Shown: positions 56,182-64,000 of the stretch, piece by piece
How positions within the stretch are numbered: the stretch's first letter is position 1
Layout of the letters: every line of letters starts with the position of its first letter
DNA from: Mesorhizobium temperatum
GTDB lineage: Bacteria > Pseudomonadota > Alphaproteobacteria > Rhizobiales > Rhizobiaceae
Direction of reading: 5' to 3'
NCBI RefSeq assembly: GCF_002284575.1
Contig: NZ_NPKJ01000015.1
Location: 62,001 to 126,000, forward strand
Length of the DNA stretch: 64,000 nucleotides
The notes under the pieces: model-generated
Database searches by the model: none
Told to the model about the DNA's origin: nothing
Seen by the model: only the letters and a program-made list of their open reading frames with translations
Program-made: the position numbers and the translations under genes

Positions 56182-57027
56182 ATGAAACTGCTGCGCTATG
56201 GCGAGGCGGGGAGCGAACGCCCCGGCCTCCTCGATGCGGATGGAACGATCCGCGACCTCTCCGCCCATGTCACCGACATTGCCGGCAAGGCGCTCGACCC
56301 GGCATCGCTTGAGACATTGTCGAAGCTCGATCCGCAATCGTTGCCGGCGGTTTCCGGCAAGCCGCGCATCGGCGCCTGCGTCGCCGGCACCGGCAAATTC
56401 ATCTGCATCGGCCTGAACTACTCCGATCATGCCGCCGAGACCGGCGCCATCGTGCCGCCGGAGCCGATCATTTTCATGAAGGCAAGCTCGGCCATCGTCG
56501 GGCCAGACGACGACGTGCTGATCCCGCGCGGATCGGTGAAAACCGACTGGGAAGTCGAGCTTGGCGTGGTCATCGGCAAGACCGCGAAGTACGTAACCGA
56601 GGCCGAGGCGCTGGACTATGTCGCCGGCTATTGCGTCGCACATGACGTTTCCGAACGCGCCTTCCAGGCCGAGCGACAGGGCCAGTGGACCAAGGGCAAG
56701 AGCTGCGACACCTTCGGGCCGATCGGTCCGTGGCTGGTGACCAAGGACGAGGTCAAGGACCCGCAGAACATTCCGATGTGGCTGAAGGTCAACGGCAAGA
56801 CGATGCAGAACGGCTCGACCAAGACCATGGTCTATGGCGTCGCCTACCTCGTGTCCTATCTCAGCCAGTTCATGTCGCTGCATCCGGGCGACATCATCTC
56901 GACCGGCACACCGCCCGGCGTCGGCCTCGGCATGAAGCCGCCGGTCTTCCTGAAGCCCGGCGACTTCGTCGAGCTCGGCATCGAAGGGCTGGGCATGCAG
57001 AAGCAGACGTTCAAGGCGGACGAGTAG
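56182..57027 (+). CDS. Fumarylacetoacetate hydrolase family protein
   Basis: A 281-residue metal-dependent hydrolase of the FAH family. The core starts at CIGLNYSDHAAETGA. Metal ligands are in EPIIFMKASSA, DWEVELGVVIGK and YCVAHDVSERAFQ, followed by GKSCDTFGPIGPWLV and ISTGTPPGVGLGMKPP. Members cleave C-C bonds of diketo acids. Pairing with the SDR suggests a 2,4-diketo-3-deoxy sugar acid; ureidoglycolate-type annotations for this family are often wrong. ATG 56182 fits the usual N-terminus MKLLRYG. Confidence 0.9.
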   Translation: MKLLRYGEAGSERPGLLDADGTIRDLSAHVTDIAGKALDPASLETLSKLDPQSLPAVSGKPRIGACVAGTGKFICIGLNYSDHAAETGAIVPPEPIIFMKASSAIVGPDDDVLIPRGSVKTDWEVELGVVIGKTAKYVTEAEALDYVAGYCVAHDVSERAFQAERQGQWTKGKSCDTFGPIGPWLVTKDEVKDPQNIPMWLKVNGKTMQNGSTKTMVYGVAYLVSYLSQFMSLHPGDIISTGTPPGVGLGMKPPVFLKPGDFVELGIEGLGMQKQTFKADE

Positions 57028-57037
57028 TGGCGCTCTG

Positions 57038-57179
57038 CCTTCTCCCCTTGTGGGAGAAGGTGTCGCCGAAGGCGACGGATGAGGGGTGCTCCAGCTTGGC
57101 ACCGACCGCACTCCGTCCAACACCCCTCTTCCGTCTCGGCGCTGCGCGCCGATCCACCTTCTCCCACAAGGGCAGAAGG
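57038..57179. repeat. Second copy of the RIME-like palindromic element
   Basis: Arms CCTTCTCCCCTTGTGGGAG... (57038-57062) and its near-complement (57155-57179), with one mismatch. Inner text GGATGAGGGGTGCT matches the element at 2641-2790. It separates convergent genes and may end transcription of both. Confidence 0.85.
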
Positions 57180-57190
57180 AAAGGAGGCGC

Positions 57191-58189
<999 letters not shown>

Positions 58190-58220
58190 GGCTTCGTCCC
58201 TGTTCTAGAGTTTGACTGGT

Positions 58221-59276
58221 CTAGAGTCTGATTGGGGCGCCGCTGCGCACGCTCTCGTCGGCGGCAAGGCAGACGGCGAGCGACTTCACCGCGTCGTCCA
58301 TGTGGCGGGAGAGATCAAGATCCTCGCGGATCGCCTTGAGCAGAAAAGCCTGCTCGAGATCGCAGAGATCCTGATGGCCGGGCTCACCCTCCATCGACAG
58401 CATCTCATCCGGCTTGGCGAACTTGCCGTCCGCGCCGGTCGCCGCACTGTGCAGGCGGATGGTCGAGGTCTTGGTGTGGGTGTCGATGTCGTCGGATTTG
58501 GCGCCCTCCTTCATGACGATCGACACGCAGCCATTGGGCGAGATCACGTCCTTCACAAAAAAGGCCGTTTCCGAGATCATCGGCCCCCAGCCGGCCTCGT
58601 ACCAGCCCACCGAACCGTCGTCGAACAGCACCTGCAGGTGACCGTAATTGTACATCGTTGGCGCAATCTCGTCGGTCAGCCTTAGCCCCATGCCGCGCAC
58701 CTCGACCGGCCTGGCGTCGGTGATCTGCAGCATCACGTCGAGATAGTGAACGCCACAATCGACCATCGGCGACGTCGTCTGCATCAATTGCTTGTGCGTC
58801 TCCCAGCTTTGGCCTGAGGATTGCTGGTTGAGGTTCATGCGAAACACGTAAGGACCGCCCAGTTTTCGCGCCTCGGCGATCAGCCTGATCCAGGACGGAT
58901 GATGGCGCAGGATGTAGCCGATCACCAGTTTTCTGCCGTTGGCCTTGGCTGCGGCGACGACGCGTTTCGCATCCGCCACCGTCGTCGCCAGCGGCTTTTC
59001 GACGAAGACATGGCAGCCGGCCTCTAACGCCTTCACGGCATAGTCGACATGGCTGTCGGAATAGGTGGCGATACAGGCGATATCTGGTTTTTCGTCGCGC
59101 AGCGCCTCGTCGAAGGAGCGCCTGATGCCATAGCCGGAAAGCCCGGCCGGCAACGGCACATCCGAACGGTTGACAAGTGCGGCGATCTGGAAGCCCGGAT
59201 TGGTGTGATAGGCCAGCGCATGGCTGCGGCCCATATTGCCGAGCCCGGCGACGACGACACGAAGAGGTTCAGCCAT
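58221..59276 (-). CDS. Gfo/Idh/MocA-family oxidoreductase
   Basis: A 351-residue NAD(P)-dependent sugar or inositol-type dehydrogenase. The N-terminal Rossmann motif VAGLGNMGRSHALAYH, the EKPLATTVADAKRV lysine motif and a C-terminal beta-sheet domain with DCGVHYLDVML (catalytic Asp/His) fit the family. Presence in a sugar-uptake operon suggests oxidation of the imported sugar or derivative. It begins one base after the DUF4304 gene ends. Confidence 0.92.
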   Translation of the reverse strand: MAEPLRVVVAGLGNMGRSHALAYHTNPGFQIAALVNRSDVPLPAGLSGYGIRRSFDEALRDEKPDIACIATYSDSHVDYAVKALEAGCHVFVEKPLATTVADAKRVVAAAKANGRKLVIGYILRHHPSWIRLIAEARKLGGPYVFRMNLNQQSSGQSWETHKQLMQTTSPMVDCGVHYLDVMLQITDARPVEVRGMGLRLTDEIAPTMYNYGHLQVLFDDGSVGWYEAGWGPMISETAFFVKDVISPNGCVSIVMKEGAKSDDIDTHTKTSTIRLHSAATGADGKFAKPDEMLSMEGEPGHQDLCDLEQAFLLKAIREDLDLSRHMDDAVKSLAVCLAADESVRSGAPIRL

Positions 59277-59277
59277 T

Positions 59278-59745
59278 TCAGCTCGCCTTTCCCTGCATAC
59301 GGGCTTTCAGGGCCACCATCACAGTCGGCCCACATTCATCGGCGACCTGCAAAGCCGCCTGTTCTGTTTCGCAACGTGCCAGAAGTCCGAAGCCATATTC
59401 ATCGACACCGTCCTTGATCAGTGAAGATCTGTGATCGTCCGGCATCGGGTGGTCCAGATCGAGTGCATCCGTGAATGCCTTCGACTGCTCGCCTTCCATC
59501 CGGGAATTGACGCGCCAGCGAATATGACAGTTGTATTCTTTCGGTCGGCGCTCCGCCCCTAACCGCGTCAGCCAGACAGCGGCATTGAGATAGAACTGTG
59601 GTCCCCAGGCAGACTTCTGAACGTTAAGCAGGCAGACCGTTTCCGGCCACTCGCGGTAGTAATTCGTGGCGCGCACGCCTCGAAATCCATGGCGGTTTGC
59701 CGTCTCGGCAAGGCTCTGGACGATAATGTCTCGACCCTCGCTCAC
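59278..59745 (-). CDS. DUF4304-like protein
   Basis: A 155-residue protein resembling DUF4304 (HGFRGVRATNYYREWPETVC, LLNVQKSAWGPQFYLNAAVW), a family of unknown function. The start is GTG 59745, overlapping the permease stop as GTGA. Its presence between a permease and a dehydrogenase gene is unusual; it may have been captured by the operon rather than serve transport. Confidence 0.75.
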   Translation of the reverse strand: MSEGRDIIVQSLAETANRHGFRGVRATNYYREWPETVCLLNVQKSAWGPQFYLNAAVWLTRLGAERRPKEYNCHIRWRVNSRMEGEQSKAFTDALDLDHPMPDDHRSSLIKDGVDEYGFGLLARCETEQAALQVADECGPTVMVALKARMQGKAS

Positions 59746-60581
59746 TTGACCGCTCCCGAAGTAATGCCGCGGATCAGCTGCCGCGAGAAGATGACGTAGA
59801 GGATCAGCACCGGCATGATCGCCAGCGAAAGTGCGGCCAGGATCGCGTTCCAGTTGGTGACGAACTGGCCGAGGAACAGCTGCGCGCCGAGCGTCACCGT
59901 CTTGGTTTCCTCCGACGGCGCCAGGATCAGCGGAAACCACAGATCGTTCCAGATCGGGATCATGGTGAAGACGGCAACCGTTGCCATCGATGGCCGCACC
60001 AGCGGCAGCACCAGCCGAAAAAAGATCGTGTATTCGGACAGGCCGTCGATGCGCCCGGCATTCTTCAGATCGTCGGATACCTGCTTCATGAATTCCGACA
60101 GGATGAAGACGGCGAGCGGCAAGCCTTGCGCCGTGTAGACCAGGATCAGTGCCGTCAGGGTGTTGACCAGCCCGCTCATCACCATCAATTGCAGGATGGC
60201 GACGGTGGCGAGGCGGATCGGGATCATGATGCCGAGCGCCAGGTAGAGCCCCATCAGCGAATTGCCGCGGAAGCGGTATTCCGATAGTGCGAAAGCCGCC
60301 ATCGCGCCGAACAGGAGCACGAAGAACAGCGAGGCGACGGTGACTACAAGGCTGTTCTGGAAATAGTGGATGAAATCGCCCTGCCCGATCACGGTGGTGT
60401 AGCCGATCAGGTCGAAGGTTTTCGGGGTCGGCGGCGCCAGCGGCGCGCCGAAAATCGCGGCGCGCGACTTGAACGAATTGACGATGACGATGATCACCGG
60501 AAGCAGTGCGATCACCGTGTAGGTCAACAGGACCGCATGGGCGCCGATGGTGCGGGGCAGGGAGCTGGTTGTCATGCTCAT
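59742..60581 (-). CDS. Carbohydrate ABC transporter permease, MalG type
   Basis: A 279-residue inner-membrane permease of the sugar (CUT1) class with six helices. The ATPase-contact loop is DDLKNAGRIDGLSEYTIFFR, followed by LPLVRPSMATVAVF and WNDLWFPLILAPSEETKT, as in MalG-type proteins. The start is ATG 60581 (or 60575). The frame extends upstream over the other permease as shadow text. It pairs with the gene at 60590. Confidence 0.94.
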   Translation of the reverse strand: MSMTTSSLPRTIGAHAVLLTYTVIALLPVIIVIVNSFKSRAAIFGAPLAPPTPKTFDLIGYTTVIGQGDFIHYFQNSLVVTVASLFFVLLFGAMAAFALSEYRFRGNSLMGLYLALGIMIPIRLATVAILQLMVMSGLVNTLTALILVYTAQGLPLAVFILSEFMKQVSDDLKNAGRIDGLSEYTIFFRLVLPLVRPSMATVAVFTMIPIWNDLWFPLILAPSEETKTVTLGAQLFLGQFVTNWNAILAALSLAIMPVLILYVIFSRQLIRGITSGAVK

Positions 60582-60589
60582 CTTACGCC

Positions 60590-61513
60590 TCAGAACTGGT
60601 AGCGACGCAGGCGCGTCTGAACGAGGAAGAGGTAGACACAGACGCCGCCAAGGATGATCAGGAACATCATCGTGGCAATCGCCGCGCCCATATTGGGATC
60701 GCCGATCTGCAACTGGAACCCGAAGAAGGCGCGGTAGAGGAAGGTGCCGAGGATGTCGGTTGAATAGTTCGGCCCGGCCAGCGCGCCTTGCGCGGTATAG
60801 ATCAGGTCGAAAGCGTTGAAATTGCCGACAAAGGTCAGGATCGAGATGATGCCGATCGACGGCAGGATCAGCGGCAGCTTGATCTTCCAGAACTGCGACA
60901 TGCCGGTGATGCCGTCGCATTCGGCGGCTTCGATCACCTCCTCGGGGATGGACAGCAGTGCCGCATAGATCAGCATCATCGGGATGCCGACGAACTGCCA
61001 CACCGAGATCAGGCTGAGCGTGGTCAGCGCATATTGCTCCTTGCCCAGCCACGGCGTGAACAGGCTTTTGAGGCCGACGAGATCCATCAGGTTCGGCGCC
61101 ACGCCCCACAGCGGCGACAGGATCAGCTTCCAGGCGAAGCCGACGATGACGAAGGACAGGATCGTCGGCACGAAGATCGCCGTACGGTAGAAGGCGGAGA
61201 ATCTCAGCCGCGGGCTGGACAGAAGTGCCGCCAGCAGGACGCCGATCGGGTTCTGCACCAGCATGTGGATGATGAAGAACCAGACATTGTTCCGCAGTGC
61301 ATTCCAGAAGCCCAAGGACCAGTTAGGATCGCCGAACAGCGTGCGGAAATTTGCCAGTCCCACGAAGACCTGGGCCTGGTCGATGTTGCGGAACAGCGAG
61401 AGCTGCAGCGTGCCGGCCAGCGGCAGGATCATGATTGCCGTATAGACCAGCACTGCCGGCGCCAGAAAGACGCCGATATGCCAGCGGAACGGTCGTTTCG
61501 GTGCTGCGGCCAT
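60590..61513 (-). CDS. Carbohydrate ABC transporter permease, MalF type
   Basis: A 307-residue sugar permease with six helices. Hallmarks are FLAPAVLVYTAIMILPLAGT at the N-terminus and EVIEAAECDGITGMSQFWKI, the EAA loop that docks the ATPase. It starts 8 bp upstream of the MalG-type gene. A 240-bp gap with a strong palindrome separates it from the binding-protein gene. Confidence 0.94.
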   Translation of the reverse strand: MAAAPKRPFRWHIGVFLAPAVLVYTAIMILPLAGTLQLSLFRNIDQAQVFVGLANFRTLFGDPNWSLGFWNALRNNVWFFIIHMLVQNPIGVLLAALLSSPRLRFSAFYRTAIFVPTILSFVIVGFAWKLILSPLWGVAPNLMDLVGLKSLFTPWLGKEQYALTTLSLISVWQFVGIPMMLIYAALLSIPEEVIEAAECDGITGMSQFWKIKLPLILPSIGIISILTFVGNFNAFDLIYTAQGALAGPNYSTDILGTFLYRAFFGFQLQIGDPNMGAAIATMMFLIILGGVCVYLFLVQTRLRRYQF

Positions 61514-61566
61514 GAGTTCGGTTCCCGCCGATCAGGTGTTGCAATTGCCGCCAAAGGGCGCGGCAC

Positions 61567-61735
61567 CTCCCTCCCCCTCGAGGGGAGGGTGCCTCGCGAA
61601 GCGAGGCGGGTGGGTCGGCCAAGGCAGTGCGCCATCGTGGTTTCGATCGTGCTTTCCAGCAACGATCAGGGTCGCAGCCTGCCTTCACCGACCCCTCTGT
61701 AGCCTTCGGCGCTATCCCCACTCGAGGGGGGGAGA
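61567..61735. repeat. Palindromic element between binding-protein and permease genes
   Basis: The left arm CTCCCTCCCCCTCGAGGGGA is at 61567-61586 and the approximate complement lies around 61713-61737. Inner inverted pieces include GGGTGGGTCGGCC and CCGACCCCT. The family differs from the 2641 and 57038 elements. It probably stabilises or partly ends the binding-protein mRNA. Confidence 0.75.
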
Positions 61736-61753
61736 TAGCGCTTCGCCGGGCTC

Positions 61754-63013
61754 TTACTTCGCCGGCTTATACCAGCTGTCGAGACCGTCCTGCAGTTTCT
61801 TGGCGGCAGCTTCCGGCGTATCGGTGCCGTTGATGACGTTAGCCGACTCAACCCATGTCTCGTTTTCGAGGTTCGGCGTACCGCGGCCCAGGATCTGGTA
61901 AGTCGAGCGGATCGTCGACTTGCACTTGTCGCGCCAGGAGACGAATTCCTGCGCCAGCGGGTCTTCCATCTTCACCGGGGTGTTGTTCAGGCTGAAGAAG
62001 CCCGGCAGCGCGTTGGCATAGATGGTGGCAAAATCAGACGAGGCGACCCAGGACAGGAAGGTCTTGGCCGCATCCGCGTTCTTCGACGCCGCATTGAGGC
62101 CCATGCCGATGTCGGTGTGGTCGGAGATGTAGCAGGTGTCGCCGGCCTTCTGCACCGGCGGCGGGAACGCGCCCATCTTGAACTGCGCCTGCGTGTTGAA
62201 CAGGCCGATCTCCCACGAGCCGGCCGGGTAGATGGCGGCGCGGCCAAGCGTGAACAGGTTCTGGCTGTCCGGATAGGTCTGCGCCTCGAAGCCGTCGCCG
62301 AGATAGGGCTTCCACTTGGCGAGTTCGGCAAACGGCGCTACCCACTGCGGATCGGTCAGCTTCTGCTCGCCCTTGATCAGTGCGGCGCGGCCTTCCTCGC
62401 CCTTCCAGTAGTTCGGGCCGATGTTCTGGTAGCCCATGGTGGCGGCTTCCCAGAGGTCCTTAGTGCCCATCGCCATCGGGATATAGGTGCCGTCGGCCTT
62501 GATCTTGTCGAGCGCGGCGTAGAATTCCTCATTCGTGGTCGGCACCTTGATGCCGAGCTGGTCGAAGGCGTCCTTGTTGTAGATGAAGCCATGGATGACG
62601 GAAGCCATCGGCACGCAGAATGTCGCCTTGCCGTCGTCGGTCTGCCAGGCCGACTTGGCCACGTCGGAGAAGTTCTCCATGCCAGGCAGCGTCGAGATAT
62701 CGGCGAGATTGCCCTTCTTGAAGAGTTCCAGCGACTTGTCGAACGGGCGGCAGGTGATCAGGTCGCCCGCCGAGCCGGCGGCGAGCTTGGCGCCGAGTGC
62801 GGCGTCATATTCGGTCGGCGCCGACGGCGCGAACACCACCTTGATGCCCGGGTTCTTGGCCTCAAAAGCCGGGATCAGCTTGTCCTTCCAGATGGCAAGG
62901 TCGTCGCCGCGCCAGCTTTCGATGTTGAGCGTTACGTCCTGGGCATAGGCCATTCCGGCTGAGCCGAGAATGCTGGTGCCGAGAAGAAGTGCCGTCAGTA
63001 GTTTCGTTGTCAT
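61754..63013 (-). CDS. Extracellular carbohydrate-binding protein of ABC transporter
   Basis: A 419-residue periplasmic sugar-binding protein (CUT1). Signal peptide LLTALLLGTSILGSAGMAYA (cleavage near AYAQD). Family patterns are WRGDDLAIWKDKLIPAFEAK, GIKVVFAPSAPTEYDAALGA and GFIYNKDAFDQLGIKVPTTN. Its gene follows murQ after 2 bp. The ligand may be an amino sugar, given murQ. Confidence 0.94.
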   Translation of the reverse strand: MTTKLLTALLLGTSILGSAGMAYAQDVTLNIESWRGDDLAIWKDKLIPAFEAKNPGIKVVFAPSAPTEYDAALGAKLAAGSAGDLITCRPFDKSLELFKKGNLADISTLPGMENFSDVAKSAWQTDDGKATFCVPMASVIHGFIYNKDAFDQLGIKVPTTNEEFYAALDKIKADGTYIPMAMGTKDLWEAATMGYQNIGPNYWKGEEGRAALIKGEQKLTDPQWVAPFAELAKWKPYLGDGFEAQTYPDSQNLFTLGRAAIYPAGSWEIGLFNTQAQFKMGAFPPPVQKAGDTCYISDHTDIGMGLNAASKNADAAKTFLSWVASSDFATIYANALPGFFSLNNTPVKMEDPLAQEFVSWRDKCKSTIRSTYQILGRGTPNLENETWVESANVINGTDTPEAAAKKLQDGLDSWYKPAK

Positions 63014-63015
63014 GC

Positions 63016-63972
63016 TCAGTCTCCCTGTTGACCTTTTTCAGGTTCGGTTTTGAGAACAGAGGCTTTCTGCCTCATGCTCCCCTCGATCGCGGAAAGGGCC
63101 GGGCGCAGCTTCTGGCCGGTCCCTTCCAGTATCTTCTCGGCCGCATCGGCGTTGGCAGCACCTGCGGCGAGCAGAATGGCGGTCTTGACGACGCCGCCAC
63201 TCTTCTCGAGCAGACGCGCCGCATCGTCCCTATCGCGTCCGCTGATGGCGGCGACGATGCGTGCCGCGCGGTCGCGCAGCTTGATGTTGTCGGCCATGAG
63301 ATTGACCATGTAGCCGTCATGGACATGGCCAAGATGGATGGCGGCCAGCGTTGACAGCATGTTGAGCGCGATCTTCTGGGCAGTGCCGGCGCCCATGCGC
63401 GTCGAGCCGGCGATCAGCTCCGGCGGTGTTTCGAGCAATATGGCAACTTCGGCCAGCCGAAGCAGCGGCGCGTGCTTGTTGTTGGCGATGGCGATGGTCG
63501 CCGCCCCCCGGGCCCGGGCTTCCTCGATCGCCCTCACGGCATAAGGCGTCGAGCCGCTGGCCGAGACCGCGATCAGGCAGTCGCCCTCGCCGATGCCGGC
63601 AGCGGCAACCGCCGCCGAGGCTTCGTCGGTGTCGTCCTCCGGCCCACCGGCCAGTGTCTTGAAGGCTTCGTCGCCGCCGGCGATCAGGATGGCGATACGG
63701 TCGCGCTGAATGCCGAAGGTGCCCGGCAGTTCCAGCGCATCGGCCAGCGCCATCAGGCCCGAGCTGCCGGCTGCCGCGTAAGCGAGCGTGCCGCCGCTCT
63801 TTAGCCGGCTGGCGATGATCTCAGCTGCTTTGGCGATGGCAGGAATGGCGCCGCGCACCGCCTTGGCGGCCTCGATCTGCGCATTGGCCAAAGAGGAAAG
63901 GATGGCGTCCGGAGCCTGGATGTCCAGCCCCTCGGCATTCTGGTGAAGCGCTTCGGTGCGCGTTTCGGCCAT
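63016..63972 (-). CDS. murQ: N-acetylmuramic acid 6-phosphate etherase
   Basis: A 318-residue SIS-domain enzyme removing lactate from MurNAc-6-phosphate to give GlcNAc-6-phosphate. The phosphosugar-binding segments SGGTLAYAAAGSSGLMALAD and LIAVSASGSTPYAVRAI are clear. The MurQ signature is AGSTRMGAGTAQKIALNML near residue 200. ATG 63972 is chosen because TTGGAGGG precedes it; an in-frame ATG at 63999 lacks this. It leads an operon with a sugar ABC transporter, implying cell-wall amino-sugar recycling or scavenging. The MurNAc kinase and any regulator would lie beyond the window. Confidence 0.95.
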   Translation of the reverse strand: MAETRTEALHQNAEGLDIQAPDAILSSLANAQIEAAKAVRGAIPAIAKAAEIIASRLKSGGTLAYAAAGSSGLMALADALELPGTFGIQRDRIAILIAGGDEAFKTLAGGPEDDTDEASAAVAAAGIGEGDCLIAVSASGSTPYAVRAIEEARARGAATIAIANNKHAPLLRLAEVAILLETPPELIAGSTRMGAGTAQKIALNMLSTLAAIHLGHVHDGYMVNLMADNIKLRDRAARIVAAISGRDRDDAARLLEKSGGVVKTAILLAAGAANADAAEKILEGTGQKLRPALSAIEGSMRQKASVLKTEPEKGQQGD

Positions 63973-64000
63973 CCGCTTTCCCTCCAATCCAGAAAACAAT

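Overview
The window looks like a chromosome segment of a Rhizobiales alphaproteobacterium, most likely Mesorhizobium or a close relative. This is inferred from the high G+C coding style, a NodE-like ketosynthase at the left edge, many ABC uptake operons with oxidative sugar and amino-acid genes, and palindromic intergenic repeats of the rhizobial mosaic kind. No species can be named without a search.

Layout. (1) 1-5.1 kb is core-like: the tail of a NodE/FabF-type ketosynthase, a glutathione S-transferase, an Ala/Lys-rich basic protein, a P-loop sugar/nucleoside kinase, an aldose-epimerase-fold protein and a D,D-carboxypeptidase. (2) 5.2-12.4 kb, minus strand, is a complete type I restriction-modification operon (hsdM-hsdS-orf310-hsdR), with an extra 310-aa gene translationally coupled between hsdS and hsdR. 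(3) tRNA-Arg(CCG) at 13028-13104 is the insertion site of an integrative element of about 13.1 kb. The last 51 bp of the tRNA gene are repeated exactly at 26191-26241, and a tyrosine integrase lies just inside. The cargo is an SF2 helicase, an HNH nuclease, a broken secreted protein with a membrane protein, a deoxyribosyltransferase/SLOG-like protein, a CoiA-like nuclease, a membrane-anchored ClpP-like protease and a GHKL ATPase fused to a PD-(D/E)XK-like nuclease domain. The last two are the best candidates for an undescribed, probably defensive, system. (4) 26.2-32 kb is a second accessory stretch: decayed prophage genes (frameshifted tail fibre, P27-like small terminase), two secreted proteins of unknown role and a single-chain GmrSD-like (DUF262/DUF1524) restriction enzyme.

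(5) 32.3-34 kb holds a zinc-ribbon protein and a MarR regulator divergent from an ICMT-like membrane methyltransferase, with two identical-format operators between them. (6) 34-50.5 kb is a catabolic locus on two facing operons. The plus strand has a P5C-reductase-like protein, a 2-hydroxyacid dehydrogenase, a DAO-type oxidase, a frameshifted RidA and an N-carbamoyl-D-amino-acid hydrolase. The minus strand has HyuA/HyuB hydantoinase subunits, an AmiC/AmiR-type sensor and antiterminator, a dipeptide-type ABC transporter and an acetamidase/formamidase. Together these suggest uptake and breakdown of hydantoins, amides or N-carbamoyl amino acids to D-amino acids, then imino and keto acids. (7) 50.6-57 kb holds a ferredoxin-NADP reductase, deoC with a two-domain ALDH16-like dehydrogenase behind a RutR-like palindrome, and an SDR plus FAH-family hydrolase pair. 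(8) 57-64 kb, minus strand, is a carbohydrate ABC operon starting with murQ and ending with a UgpC-type ATPase, with an oxidoreductase and a DUF4304 protein inside it.

All calls come from reading motifs and gene order. No database search, structure prediction or G+C calculation was run.
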